Assembly (NCBI GenBank): GCA_016722705.1
Contig: JADKGN010000004.1
Span: 868,001 to 932,000, forward strand
Source: Candidatus Dechloromonas phosphoritropha
Lineage (GTDB): Bacteria; Pseudomonadota; Gammaproteobacteria; Burkholderiales; Rhodocyclaceae
Reading direction: 5' to 3'
Length of the DNA: 64,000 bases
Of this stretch, positions 34,053-42,964 are shown piece by piece. The notes under the pieces were generated by a model. The model saw only the letters and a list, made by a program, of their open reading frames with translations. It did no database searches and was not told where the DNA came from. The position numbers and the translations under genes were made by a program. How positions within the stretch are numbered: the first letter of the stretch is position 1; every line of letters begins with the position of its first letter.

Positions 34053-34598
34053 TCACTCCCCAATCGCCGGTCTGGGAACGAAGCAGCAGACTTCACCGTT
34101 GTCATCAAAGCTGACTTTGCAGGCGGTCACCAGTTGCTCACGCAAGCGCAGACGCGCCCGCTGAATCCGTGACTTGGCACCAGGCAGGGAAATACCCAGG
34201 CGCTCGGCCAGCACCTGTTGCGAATGCCCTTCGATATCGCACAGCGTGATTGCCAAGCGGTCCTCGGCAGATAATTCGGAGAGTACCCGGGGCAGGCATT
34301 GACTGAGGTCGTCCACGACAGGATGTTCGTCTGGATTGGGGGCTGGCACATCTGCCGGTAGCGGGATGTGTTCCCGGGCACAGCGCAAGCGATCCGCCAA
34401 GGCATTGCGGGCTACCTGAAAAAACCAGGCACGCGGATTTTCAATCGAACAGAACAGGGCACCCTGACGCATCGCCTTCATAAAGACCTCCTGCAGGAGG
34501 TCATCGGCCTCGTCCTGACAGCCGGATCGATGGCGCAGATAGCCCCGCAATTCGGCCATGTGGTTCGACCAGGCGGTGAGCAGGCAAGGAACGGTCAT
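34053..34598 (-). CDS. ECF-type RNA polymerase sigma factor, SigZ-like
   Basis: A 181-residue sigma-70 family factor with region 2 (DEADDLLQEVFMKAM, then PRAWFFQVARNALADRLR) and region 4 (LAITLCDIEGHSQQVLAERLGISLPGAKSRIQRAR, quoted here in two parts: recognition helix SLPGAKSRIQRAR). The short cysteine-bearing tail CKVSFDDNGEVCCF resembles the SigZ C-terminus. No anti-sigma gene is adjacent, so activity may be set by the tail cysteines, by transcription, or by a distant partner; all are inference. Its start overlaps the stop of osmC (ATGA). Likely targets include the metal and redox genes around it. Confidence 0.87.
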   Translation of the reverse strand: MTVPCLLTAWSNHMAELRGYLRHRSGCQDEADDLLQEVFMKAMRQGALFCSIENPRAWFFQVARNALADRLRCAREHIPLPADVPAPNPDEHPVVDDLSQCLPRVLSELSAEDRLAITLCDIEGHSQQVLAERLGISLPGAKSRIQRARLRLREQLVTACKVSFDDNGEVCCFVPRPAIGE

Positions 34599-35011
34599 GG
34601 CTGATCCGGCAAACCCCGTCGCAGGGTACCCGCCATTTCGCATCCCTGGGCGAGGGTATTGAAGACCGTGCCGTACTTTTTCAGGTTTTCGTGCAGCAGT
34701 TCCAGCCGGCGATCCGGTTCATCGCTATCGACCCAGACTGTGTATTCGATACGCACCATTTTCGGTGGCGCATCCTGCCGCCAGCCACGAATCCGAACCG
34801 CCACGCCACGAAAGTCAAACTTGAGGATGGGCGCAACCCGCTCGATGCTCTTCAGCATGCAGGCGGAAAGCGACGTCAGCAAAAGTTCGGCGGGATTGAA
34901 GGCATCTTCCCGGCCGTCGAGATTGGTGTCGAGGGGAATTTCGGCGCACTTTGCCATGGCCACGCTACCGTGAGCCGAAAGGCGTTGGGAAAATACTTCA
35001 TATTCGAGCAT
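34595..35011 (-). CDS. OsmC-family protein
   Basis: A 138-residue OsmC/Ohr-fold protein. Conserved positions include NPAELLLTSLSACML with the first cysteine and a second in LAQGCEMAG, the usual pair for thiol-dependent hydroperoxide reduction. OsmC enzymes detoxify organic peroxides in the cytoplasm. It is translationally coupled to the sigma factor gene downstream and lies 14 bases after acr3, linking peroxide defence with the arsenic genes. Confidence 0.88.
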   Translation of the reverse strand: MLEYEVFSQRLSAHGSVAMAKCAEIPLDTNLDGREDAFNPAELLLTSLSACMLKSIERVAPILKFDFRGVAVRIRGWRQDAPPKMVRIEYTVWVDSDEPDRRLELLHENLKKYGTVFNTLAQGCEMAGTLRRGLPDQP

Positions 35012-35025
35012 GACGGCTCCTCAAG

Positions 35026-36081
35026 CTATGCCTCGGCTTCTCCAGCAAAAAACCGTTTCTTGAGCCATAGCGATACTGTCACCAGCCCGATCATCACCGG
35101 CACCTCAACCAGTGGCCCGATAACGGCCGCAAAGGCGGCGCCGGAGTTGATGCCATACACCGCGACGGCCACAGCAATGGCCAGTTCGAAGTTGTTGCTG
35201 GCTGCGGTGAAGGACAGGGTTGCACATTTCTTGTAACCGGCGCCGATCTTTTTACTCATATAGAAGGAGATGAGGAACATCACCACGAAATAGATCAGCA
35301 GTGGAATGGCAATGCGCACCACATCCATCGGGATGGTGACGATCAGCTTGCCCTTCAGGCTGAACATGACGACGATGGTGAACAGCAGCGACACCAGGGT
35401 GATCGGCCCGATCTTCGGGACGAAATGGGTGTGATACCAGTCCTTGGTCACGAAGCGCAGCATGATGACGCGAGTCAGGATGCCGGCGATACAGGGGATG
35501 CCAAGGTAGATGAAGACGCTTTCGGCGATCTGGCCAATCGAGATATCGACGATTGCTCCGGTCAACCCGAAAAAAGGCGGCAAAACGGTGACGAACAGCC
35601 AGGCGTAGACGCTGAAAAACAGCACCTGGAAGATCGAGTTGAAGGCAACCAGACCGGCCGCGTACTCAGTCGAGCCTTTGGCGATCTCGTTCCAGACAAT
35701 CACCATGGCGATGCAGCGGGCGAGGCCGATCATGATCAGGCCGACCATGTACTCCGGCTTGTCAGGCAGGAAGATGACCGCCAACGCAAACATCAGGAGC
35801 GGCCCGACGATCCAGTTCTGGATCAGTGACAGGCCGAGCACCTTCTTGTCGGCAAAGACATCGGGCAGCTCCTCGTAACGCACCTTGGCGAACGGCGGAT
35901 ACATCATCAGGATCAGCCCCAGCGCAATCGGAATATTGGTCGTCCCGACCTGGAAGGAATTGATGAAATCCTCGACCCCGGGCAGGAAATAGCCCAGCCC
36001 GATGCCCAGCCCCATCGCCGCGAAAATCCAGACAGTGAGATAGCGATCGAGAAACGAGAGTTTTTGGGTTACCGCGCTCAT
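35026..36081 (-). CDS. acr3: Arsenite efflux permease, ACR3 family
   Basis: A 351-residue ten-helix arsenite exporter. The essential cysteine is in LIMIGLARCIAMVIVWNEIA, the most conserved ACR3 segment, and KEY loops such as FNSIFQVLFFSVYAWLF and TAASNNFELAIAVAVA match bacterial ACR3. It extrudes As(OH)3 across the inner membrane. Its start overlaps arsC by 4 bases (ATGA), giving the classical reductase-exporter pair. ArsB-type names in databases refer to a different family. Confidence 0.95.
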   Translation of the reverse strand: MSAVTQKLSFLDRYLTVWIFAAMGLGIGLGYFLPGVEDFINSFQVGTTNIPIALGLILMMYPPFAKVRYEELPDVFADKKVLGLSLIQNWIVGPLLMFALAVIFLPDKPEYMVGLIMIGLARCIAMVIVWNEIAKGSTEYAAGLVAFNSIFQVLFFSVYAWLFVTVLPPFFGLTGAIVDISIGQIAESVFIYLGIPCIAGILTRVIMLRFVTKDWYHTHFVPKIGPITLVSLLFTIVVMFSLKGKLIVTIPMDVVRIAIPLLIYFVVMFLISFYMSKKIGAGYKKCATLSFTAASNNFELAIAVAVAVYGINSGAAFAAVIGPLVEVPVMIGLVTVSLWLKKRFFAGEAEA

Positions 36082-36578
36082 TGCCCGACCTGTTCATGGA
36101 TTTCCCGCGCCGCAGCGACGATTGCCGCGGTCGACATCGTTTCGAGGGGCAATTTTACGAAGGCCGCGATACGCCTTGCGAGCTGGCTGTATGCCGCCTC
36201 GAAGGCGGCACGCTGCGCTTCCGGCGGCTCGATCTGCGTCAGATCGGCAATCCCCCAGTGCGCGGTCGCCGGATGACCGGGCCACACCGGGCAAGCCTCG
36301 CCGGCGGCGGCGCAGACGGTAAAGATGAAATCGAACTGCGGCGCGCCCGGCCCGGCGAACTCAACCCACGACTTGCTGCGAGGAATTCCCGTGCCCGACC
36401 ATGACACACCGTGCGCCGCCAGGGTCTCGAGCGCCAGCAGATCGACCTCGCCGCTCGGCTGGCTACCGGCGGAAAAGGCATGAATCCGCCCATGGCCGAG
36501 ATGATTGAACAAGGCCTCGCCAAGAATCGAGCGAGCCGAATTGTGGGTACACAGCACCAGAACGTTGAATGTCTTCAT
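36078..36578 (-). CDS. arsC: Arsenate reductase, thioredoxin-coupled (low-MW phosphatase type)
   Basis: A 166-residue enzyme reducing arsenate to arsenite. The P-loop C-x5-R is CTHNSAR (C10-R16), preceded by the beta strand FNVLVL. DFIFTVCAAAGEACPVWPG carries the further cysteines of the thioredoxin-linked class. The N-terminal frame starts cleanly at ATG 36578. It leads the minus-strand run, upstream of acr3. No arsR gene precedes it; only a 140-base region with a palindrome separates it from the divergent TonB-like gene. Confidence 0.93.
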   Translation of the reverse strand: MKTFNVLVLCTHNSARSILGEALFNHLGHGRIHAFSAGSQPSGEVDLLALETLAAHGVSWSGTGIPRSKSWVEFAGPGAPQFDFIFTVCAAAGEACPVWPGHPATAHWGIADLTQIEPPEAQRAAFEAAYSQLARRIAAFVKLPLETMSTAAIVAAAREIHEQVGQ

Positions 36579-36690
36579 GGTCCGCCTTGCGTGGCACAGG
36601 ATTCAAGAAAGTCGCCGAACTTGCCGGTCAGTGGTCGAGCCAGCCCCGGACAAACAACGGGACACCTGTCGCGGAGAGTTCAAATTCGAC

Positions 36691-36712
36691 ATTTTCATAA
36701 TAATCGAAATAT
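36691..36712. promoter_or_regulatory. AT-rich imperfect palindrome upstream of arsC, candidate ArsR-type operator
   Basis: attttcataataatcgaaat contains TTTC and GAAA arms around an AT-rich centre. It lies about 115 bases before the arsC ATG and 125 bases before the TonB-like start. ArsR-family operators are AT-rich dyads of this sort. No ArsR gene is in the window, so any regulator would act in trans. Confidence 0.4.
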
Positions 36713-36835
36713 AGCATGACTTCAAGAACTCTGCCCCGTCCCCTGCGGCAACCGCCACAGCATCGCTGCCGTCAGCGACCGAGAGCGTGCTACCATTATC
36801 GACCGCACGTAGCGGGACCGTTTAAAATCGGGGCA

Positions 36836-37735
36836 ATGTCCCTCCAGGAAACACCCCGCTCGCAAAACGCCCTGCTCCTCGAGATTGCCGAGTTGAAGCG
36901 TCAACTGGCAGACGAAACTTCCCGTACGCAGCGCTCCCTGCTCCTGGCGATTGCCGCTTCACTGCTCCTGCATGGCCTGGTCTTGCTGATTCCGCGCCAG
37001 GAACCCAAGGCAGAACGCGCCGCCACCCGCCTCGAAGCGTCGTTAGCAGTGCCGCCCCCGCAACTGCCGGCATTCGAACCGCCCCCCACGCCGGCCGCGA
37101 TCAAGCCGGCCACACCCGCCAGGCGGCCGGCACGGCGGCCGGTGATCGCCATCGACAAGTCGAGGGCGCCTGCCGCATCCGGCACGACCCGGAAATGGAC
37201 GATCGCGCAGAAGGAGGAAATGAGCAGCTTCCTGCGTGAACTGGAACGCCAGCCTCAGGCCAGCCCGCGCCCCAGCCTCGCCCAACGCTCGCTGGCGATG
37301 GCCCGCGAATACGGCCGCCAGCAGGCGCGCCAGGAACAGGAAGGCAGCGAGATTCTCGAGCGCCTGCCGAACAGCGAACCGCCCGATCCGTTCAGCCTGG
37401 AAATGTATCTCGATGCGCTGGTCAAGAAACTTAATCGCAGCGCCGGCTTCGTGCGCAATGACCCACGGACGCGAGGCCTGAAGAACGCGGCGGTACGGGT
37501 GCGCCTCAACCCCGACGGCTCGTTGCAAAGTTTCAAGATTCTCAACGCCGGCGATCAGCAGGACCAGATCGCCTTCATCAGATCGGTCGTCGAGCAGTCG
37601 GTGCCCTTCGCTCCCTTCCCCTCCGACCTGCGCCGTTCGGCGAAGTCGCTGAACATGACCATCTGCATTCAGCCAAGCCAGTCAGGGAGTGGCGGCTTCG
37701 GTTTTTCGCGCCTTCCCGACGGCAGGGGATGCTGA
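36836..37735 (+). CDS. TonB-like energy-transducer protein
   Basis: A 299-residue protein with TonB architecture: a short cytoplasmic coiled segment (ALLLEIAELKRQLADE), one membrane helix (LLLAIAASLLLHGLVLLIP), a proline-rich periplasmic stretch (PPPQLPAFEPPPTPAAIKPA) and a C-terminal TonB-like domain (AAVRVRLNPDGSLQSFKIL). ATG 36836 has GGGG six bases upstream; the longer frame is not needed. It may power an outer-membrane receptor or work in cell-envelope integrity like TolA. ExbB and ExbD genes are not adjacent. Confidence 0.75.
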   Translation: MSLQETPRSQNALLLEIAELKRQLADETSRTQRSLLLAIAASLLLHGLVLLIPRQEPKAERAATRLEASLAVPPPQLPAFEPPPTPAAIKPATPARRPARRPVIAIDKSRAPAASGTTRKWTIAQKEEMSSFLRELERQPQASPRPSLAQRSLAMAREYGRQQARQEQEGSEILERLPNSEPPDPFSLEMYLDALVKKLNRSAGFVRNDPRTRGLKNAAVRVRLNPDGSLQSFKILNAGDQQDQIAFIRSVVEQSVPFAPFPSDLRRSAKSLNMTICIQPSQSGSGGFGFSRLPDGRGC

Positions 37736-37876
37736 GCGGGCCGTGGCGAATGGCGCGCCCCGAAAAACTTGCGCTATATTCGCGCCACTTGGACGAGGGG
37801 GACGACAAATGCCATGGCGGCAATCTCCCGCCCGCCCCCGAATCACAAGTGCCAGCAATGCAACAGTGGTGGAACG

Positions 37877-38584
37877 ATGGTTGATCCGAATGTCCATTTC
37901 TGACTAGCCGTCATCGCCGTCGTAATCGCCCTGTTCTTCGATTACATCAACGGCTTCCACGATGCCGCCAACATCGTCGCGTCGCGCTCCATGTCCCCGG
38001 CGCAGGCAGTAATCATCGTCGGCGTCTTTGAGTTTCTCGGCCCACTGCTCGGCGGCACCGCCGTCGCCAACACCATCGGCCGTTTCGTCACGCTTGGCGA
38101 GGTCTAGGCTGTCCTGTCGCTGGTGATCCTGATCTGTGGGCTGCTCGGCGCCATCGTCTGGAACCTCACCACCTGGCACTTTGGCATCCCACCGTCATCA
38201 TCGTACGCCCTCGTTGGCGGCTTTGCCGGGTAGTCGTCGTTTCGGTGGGCGCCGATCACGTGGTCCGGGGCTCCAGCGAACGGGATGCACGGCCACATCA
38301 CCGGCATCGTCAAGGTGCTCGCCGCGCTGCTCCTGTCGCCGATCGCCGGCTTCGGGGTCGGTTTCCTGATCAAACGCATCTCGGGCGCCATGCTCAATCG
38401 GGCCAAACCAGCCGCCAACAGGAGGTTGCGCGGCGCCCATTTCTTCACCGCCGCCGGCCTCGCCTTCGCGCACGGCGCCAACGATGCGCAGAAGAGCATG
38501 GGCATCCTGAGCCTGGTGCTGCTGCTCGGCTGCATCATCTGCTACGCCCTGCTCAACCTCTATCTCGGAAATTACAAGCCATGA
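37877..38584 (+). pseudogene. PiT-family inorganic phosphate transporter, disrupted
   Basis: The start MVDPNVHF is followed at once by TGA, after which the PiT signature appears in the same frame: FFDYINGFHDAANIVASRS and FLGPLLGGTAVANTIGRF. TAG follows after LGEV at about 38105. The frame continues through PPSSSYALVGGFAG to another TAG (about 38231), where two frameshifts are needed: one frame gives VVVSVGADHVVRGSSERDA, another GHITGIVKVLAALLLSP and the second signature AHGANDAQKSMGIL. PiT proteins import phosphate or metal-phosphate with protons. At least three stops and two frameshifts make this copy non-functional. Its stop overlaps the DUF47 start. Confidence 0.85.
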
Positions 38585-39249
38585 ACGCTTCCGCCATGAA
38601 TGACCAAGTTGCTCCCGCCGATCATTCCGTCTTTCGCAAGCTGTTCAACCGGGTCTTCCCGAAGATGGGTGACTTTTTTGGTGCGCTCAGCAATCAGTGC
38701 AACAAGGTCGCGCAAACCACCGGACTCCTGGTCGAATTCATGGAGACTGGCGACCCGGCGATCGGCGATCGCATCAGTGCCGACGAGCATGCCGCAGCCA
38801 TGATCAAGGCCCACAACCTGCACGAACGCAACGAAGCCTTCTCGACGCCGATAGACCGCGAGGATCGGCACCGCACGATCATCTACCTCGACGAGATCAC
38901 CAACTACTGCGAGACTACGGTCAGCGAGATGAACGTTCTCGGCATCGGGACCGACAAGCACTGCCTCGAAATGGCGATGCACATCACGATCGGCACCGAC
39001 GCGCTGGCGCGTGGCTTCTCTCGCCTCGGCAAGGAATCGGCAGGCGCTGCCGAGGACGCCGACGTCGCGCGCAAGGCAGAGCACAAGGTTGAAAAGGCCT
39101 ACCGCCGGGCGATTGCCGAACTGTTCCAGGGCGACGACCATGTCAACATGTTCAAGCGCCGCGAAATCTACCGCCACCTGTCGAACGCCGCCGACCGCGT
39201 CGCCGCCGCCGCCAATACGCTGGAAGACATCGTCGTCAAGATCGCCTGA
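38581..39249 (+). CDS. DUF47 family (PhoU-like) phosphate transport accessory protein
   Basis: A 222-residue all-helical protein with PhoU-like E/DxxxD metal-binding helices (NYCETTVSEMN, AEHKVEKAYRRAIAEL, EIYRHLSNAADRVAAAAN). DUF47 proteins regulate the PiT transporter encoded beside them. This one is intact although its PiT partner upstream is broken; the ATGA overlap shows they were one operon. It may still act on another PiT copy in the genome, or be in early decay. ATG 38581 is the natural start. Confidence 0.88.
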   Translation: MNASAMNDQVAPADHSVFRKLFNRVFPKMGDFFGALSNQCNKVAQTTGLLVEFMETGDPAIGDRISADEHAAAMIKAHNLHERNEAFSTPIDREDRHRTIIYLDEITNYCETTVSEMNVLGIGTDKHCLEMAMHITIGTDALARGFSRLGKESAGAAEDADVARKAEHKVEKAYRRAIAELFQGDDHVNMFKRREIYRHLSNAADRVAAAANTLEDIVVKIA

Positions 39250-39255
39250 CCCCGG

Positions 39256-39495
39256 TCAGCTTGCGGCCGGGCCTTCCGCCTGCGCCGCAACCAGGTTCAC
39301 CTCTGCGCCGCCGAAACTCACCGTCTGGCCGGGCCGCAATTTTGCCCGTTTTCTGGTGTCGACCGCAGCATCCACCCTGACCCGCCCCTCGGCGATCGCG
39401 GCATGCGCTGCCCCGCCCGAATCGCAGAGGCCCGTCGCCTTGAGCAACTGATCGAGTTGAATGTAGTCGCCGCGCACGGCCAGGGTGATGCTCAT
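39256..39495 (-). CDS. S4-domain RNA-binding protein (YbcJ-like)
   Basis: A 79-residue single S4 domain: YIQLDQLLKATGLCDSGG, then AHAAIAEGRVRVDAAV and KLRPGQTVSFGG, the order seen in YbcJ and in ribosome-associated heat shock protein 15. These small proteins bind structured RNA; the precise target is unknown. It converges on DUF47 with only 6 bases between stops, and lies 34 bases beyond the end of hsdR. Confidence 0.85.
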   Translation of the reverse strand: MSITLAVRGDYIQLDQLLKATGLCDSGGAAHAAIAEGRVRVDAAVDTRKRAKLRPGQTVSFGGAEVNLVAAQAEGPAAS

Positions 39496-39529
39496 GATGA
39501 TTCTCCGCTAGTGAATCGGCGTGCTCAAG

Positions 39530-41941
39530 TCAGGTAGCCGGTTGTAACTGATACAGGTACTTCTGGAAGCCGCTGAACACCTTCCCGATCTCATCCGGCT
39601 TCCCAAGATCAGCCACCGCATCGGCAATCGAGTCGTGGTACTTCAACTTTAGCAGCGGTGTCAGCTTGGCCTGGTCGAGTTCTTCCACGCCGATAGCAAC
39701 GTAGTGCGACAGCACAAAATCGAGAAACACCTTTTGCCGGGAATTGAAGTTCTCGCTGATCACCGCCATCGCCCGGCCTACACGTTCCTCGCGGGTCAGC
39801 GGTTCCAGTGCATAGGCGACATGCGCCAGCACGTCGAACAGGTCACTTTTCTCAGCGTCGATGATTTTCTGCATTTCGCTCAGTTGATCCCTGCCGAAGC
39901 CTTTCTCCGCCAACCCTTCGAGCAACTTCCGGCGCGTGTCCGGTGCGCTCCATAGCGTCCGCAGTTCGTCTTCGTCCCTGAAGAAATCGGGCAACTTGCC
40001 GAACAACGCCTCCATGAACTGCTGCGCCGACATTGGCGTGCCGTCCAGGTGCCAGAAACTGGTGACCGTCATGTGCTGAATCGTTCGTGACTTGCCATCG
40101 GCCAGTTGTACCTTCGCCTTCTTCTTACAAATACAAGGTTGCTGGTGGCACCTCGGGCAAGGGTCTTTCGCGCATTCGCACGGCGACTTGCCACACAGGT
40201 AACAGACCGCGGGCGGTTCCTTGATACAGACACAGGGAACGTGATTGCACTTCGCACAAACCTCCGGTTCAACCGGCTCGCCATCCCACTCCGGGTCGCT
40301 GAAATGATGGTGCGCCTTCACGAAATCGTAGATCGTGAAGTAATCCTTGCCGTCGAAGAGGCGGGTGCCGCGGCCGATGATCTGCTTGAACTCGATCATC
40401 GAATTCACCGGGCGCAGCAGGACGATATTGCGCACGTTCCGCGCATCCACTCCCGTCGAGAGTTTTTGCGAGGTGGTCAGGATGGTCGGAATCGACTTTT
40501 CGTTATCCTGAAAATCCCGCAGCCATTGCTCTCCCAGCGCACCGTCGTTGGCTGTCACCCGATGGCAGTAGTTCGGGTCGCTGCCGGTCTTGATCTGGTT
40601 GATCAGATCGCGGATCGCCAGGGCATGATCCTGCGTCGCGCAGAACACCAGCGACTTCTCGCGCTGGTCGATCAGCGACATGAAGATCTCGACACGCTTC
40701 TTCTCGCGCTCCCTGATCTCGATGATCTTGTTGAAGTCCGACTCTTCGTAACGCTTGCCGGCCTCGACCTCGCCTTCCACCACCTTGTCGTCGGGCGTAT
40801 AGACATACTCGTCGAGACTGGTGGTGATCTGCTTGACGCGAAACGGGGTCAGGAATCCATCGTTGATGCCTTCCTTGAGTGAGTAGATGAAAACTGGATC
40901 ACCAAAGTAGGCATAGGTATCCACGTTGCCTTTGCGCTTCGGCGTCGCGGTCAGGCCGAGTTGCACGGCCGGAGCAAAGTAGTCGAGGATGCCGCGCCAG
41001 TTGCTCTCGTCGTTGGCGCCGCCACGGTGACACTCATCAATCACGATGAAGTCGAAGAAGTCGGGCGGATACTCGCCGAAGTAGGGAGAAGGATGGCCGT
41101 CGCCGTTACCCACTGCGGGTGGCCCGCTCATGAAGGTCTGGAAGATGGTGAAGAAGATGCTGCCGTTCTTCGGCACCTTGCCCTTCTTGCGGATATCCTC
41201 GGGCGCGATGCGCACCAGAGCCTTGTCGTCGAAGGCTGAAAAAGCGTTATAGGCCTGGTTGGCCAGAATGTTGCGGTCGGCCAGAAACAGGATGCGTGGG
41301 CGCCGTGTTGGCGCGCTTTCGGCTTTCCAGTCAGTCAGATTCCAGCGACTGTGAAACAGCTTCCACGCCAATTGAAATGCGATGAAGGTTTTGCCTGTGC
41401 CAGTCGCCAGCGTCAGCAGGATGCGCTGCTGTCCGGCGGCGATGGCTGCCAACACGCGCTCGATAGCGATGTCCTGGTAATAGCGCCCCTGAAAGTAGCC
41501 GCCCTTGTCCTCGAACGGCACCGCCGCAAAGCGATCGCGCCAGGCATTCTTGACAGTGAACGTCAGGTTCCACAACTCATCGGGCGATGGGTAACTGGCG
41601 ATCTCGCCTTCCACGGCGGTTTTCATGTCGATGCCGTAGATGCCCTGTCCGTTGCTGGCATAGGTGAAACGTACCGCCAGCTTGCCGGCGTTGTCCTTGG
41701 CCTGAGCCACGCCTTCGGTCAGTGCCTTGTCCCAAGCCTTGGCCTCCACCACCGCCAGCTTGGTGTTGCGGAATTCCAGAACGTAATCCGCCCTCAGCGG
41801 CTTGCCGCGCTTTCCCGCGCCTTCCAGACGTCCGAGCGTGATCGGATACTCGCGCCGGATGCGGCTGCCTTCGACCACACCCCAACCGGCCGCAGCGAGG
41901 GCGGGATCGATATGTTCGGCGCGGGTTTCGGCTTCGTTCAT
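39530..41941 (-). CDS. hsdR: Type I restriction enzyme R subunit with cysteine-repeat insert
   Basis: An 803-residue motor-nuclease. An N-terminal PD-(D/E)xK nuclease has D52 (RADYVLEFRN) and E66-K68 (VVEAK). The SF2 translocase has Walker A ATGTGKT (179-185), DECH (302-305), LTATPKRKG, and GRGTRL. Then comes an unusual insert, residues 562-605, with three copies of C-x2-C-x3-P-C-x-C (CAKCNHVPCVC, CYLCGKSPCEC, CPRCHQQPCIC). A helical C-terminal domain follows. ATG 41941 overlaps the fic stop (ATGA), excluding the longer upstream frame. With HsdM and HsdS it would translocate and cut unmethylated DNA. Confidence 0.95.
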   Translation of the reverse strand: MNEAETRAEHIDPALAAAGWGVVEGSRIRREYPITLGRLEGAGKRGKPLRADYVLEFRNTKLAVVEAKAWDKALTEGVAQAKDNAGKLAVRFTYASNGQGIYGIDMKTAVEGEIASYPSPDELWNLTFTVKNAWRDRFAAVPFEDKGGYFQGRYYQDIAIERVLAAIAAGQQRILLTLATGTGKTFIAFQLAWKLFHSRWNLTDWKAESAPTRRPRILFLADRNILANQAYNAFSAFDDKALVRIAPEDIRKKGKVPKNGSIFFTIFQTFMSGPPAVGNGDGHPSPYFGEYPPDFFDFIVIDECHRGGANDESNWRGILDYFAPAVQLGLTATPKRKGNVDTYAYFGDPVFIYSLKEGINDGFLTPFRVKQITTSLDEYVYTPDDKVVEGEVEAGKRYEESDFNKIIEIREREKKRVEIFMSLIDQREKSLVFCATQDHALAIRDLINQIKTGSDPNYCHRVTANDGALGEQWLRDFQDNEKSIPTILTTSQKLSTGVDARNVRNIVLLRPVNSMIEFKQIIGRGTRLFDGKDYFTIYDFVKAHHHFSDPEWDGEPVEPEVCAKCNHVPCVCIKEPPAVCYLCGKSPCECAKDPCPRCHQQPCICKKKAKVQLADGKSRTIQHMTVTSFWHLDGTPMSAQQFMEALFGKLPDFFRDEDELRTLWSAPDTRRKLLEGLAEKGFGRDQLSEMQKIIDAEKSDLFDVLAHVAYALEPLTREERVGRAMAVISENFNSRQKVFLDFVLSHYVAIGVEELDQAKLTPLLKLKYHDSIADAVADLGKPDEIGKVFSGFQKYLYQLQPAT

Positions 41942-42945
41942 GCGTTCTTCAAGACATAGCGACCGGTCTTGTTGCCACCGACCTTCTCCACCACGCCTGC
42001 ATCCAGCAGCGGGCGCAGTAAATCCATCGCCCCCTGCCGCGATACGCCGAGCGCCGCCCATATCTCGGCCGGCGCCATGCCGCCGTGATCGCGCAACAAG
42101 TGCAGCAAATGTTCCTGGCGTGGACGCAAAATCAACTTTTCGGAAGAGCCGACCTGCAAGGCTTGAATTCGCAACCACACCCGTTCCAGCGTTTGACGCA
42201 ATCCCGCCGCACAATATTCCAGCCATGCGCTCAGGTCCTCGCCGGCCTCGCGCACCCCTTGCAGTGCGGCGTAGTAAGCGGGCCGATCCTCCCAGTAGTA
42301 CTCGTCCACGGCAAAGATGTGATGAGTATCGAAGCCGCGCCGGTAGAGTTCCCACAGTGCCAGCGCGCGCCCGGTACGGCCGTTGCCGTCGGCGAAGGGG
42401 TGAATGGCCTCGAAGCGGTAATGCAAAATGGCTGAACTGAGCACGGGAGAAAGCTTTCTGGCCAAGCCGTTCCACCACTCCAGCAGTTCGAACATCAGGC
42501 CGGAGACCGCATCAGGCGGCTGCGGAAGGTAATGCCCGACGCGAACGGCAATCATCCGGTATTTCCCGGCTTCGCCCTGATCCATTACCTCACCGGCGAG
42601 AATGCGGTGCAGCTCCAGAATGTCCGCATGGCCGATCTTGCTTTTGTCGGCATGCTTTTCCACGTAGCGCAAGCCAGCGAAATAATTGATCACCTCGCGC
42701 TTGGGGCGAGCGCCGGGCGTGGAAAGCTCACGTCCCTCTTCCAGCGCGCGCACCTGTTCGAGTGTCAGCGGGTTGCCCTCGATCGCCGTCGAAGCATGGA
42801 CGTTGCGGGTGCGGGTGTCTTTTTGCAGGGCGGGAATCCAGGCCAGATCCACCACCGCGCTCTGGATGCGCTCGCGCAACGCCGCCACCTGCTCGACTTC
42901 GGCCAGCAGGGCCGGGGTGATGGTGAATTGCGGAGCGTAGGCCAT
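41938..42945 (-). CDS. Fic-domain protein inside the type I restriction-modification operon
   Basis: A 335-residue protein. The FIC motif HPFADGNGRTGR (182-193) is complete, so AMP- (or NMP-) transfer from a nucleotide to a protein hydroxyl is expected. An N-terminal inhibitory helix motif S-T-A-I-E-G-N (52-58) places it in class II, whose activity is held off by its own glutamate (E56). A C-terminal winged helix (about 270-335) suggests DNA or partner binding. It lies between hsdS and hsdR and overlaps hsdR by 4 bases. Stand-alone Fic genes often accompany restriction systems, but the target here is unknown. Confidence 0.92.
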   Translation of the reverse strand: MAYAPQFTITPALLAEVEQVAALRERIQSAVVDLAWIPALQKDTRTRNVHASTAIEGNPLTLEQVRALEEGRELSTPGARPKREVINYFAGLRYVEKHADKSKIGHADILELHRILAGEVMDQGEAGKYRMIAVRVGHYLPQPPDAVSGLMFELLEWWNGLARKLSPVLSSAILHYRFEAIHPFADGNGRTGRALALWELYRRGFDTHHIFAVDEYYWEDRPAYYAALQGVREAGEDLSAWLEYCAAGLRQTLERVWLRIQALQVGSSEKLILRPRQEHLLHLLRDHGGMAPAEIWAALGVSRQGAMDLLRPLLDAGVVEKVGGNKTGRYVLKNA

Positions 42946-42964
42946 GCGAAAAGACTAATCAAGA

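Noticed and set aside
36579..36715. A possible arsR remnant between arsC and the TonB-like gene.
   Set aside because: Frames in this 140-base region show no helix-turn-helix or metal-binding cysteines of ArsR; only an operator-like palindrome is supported.
39530..42478. A longer HsdR start reaching back to 42478.
   Set aside because: The extension overlaps the Fic gene in another frame; ATG 41941 with the ATGA overlap fits both family length and operon layout.
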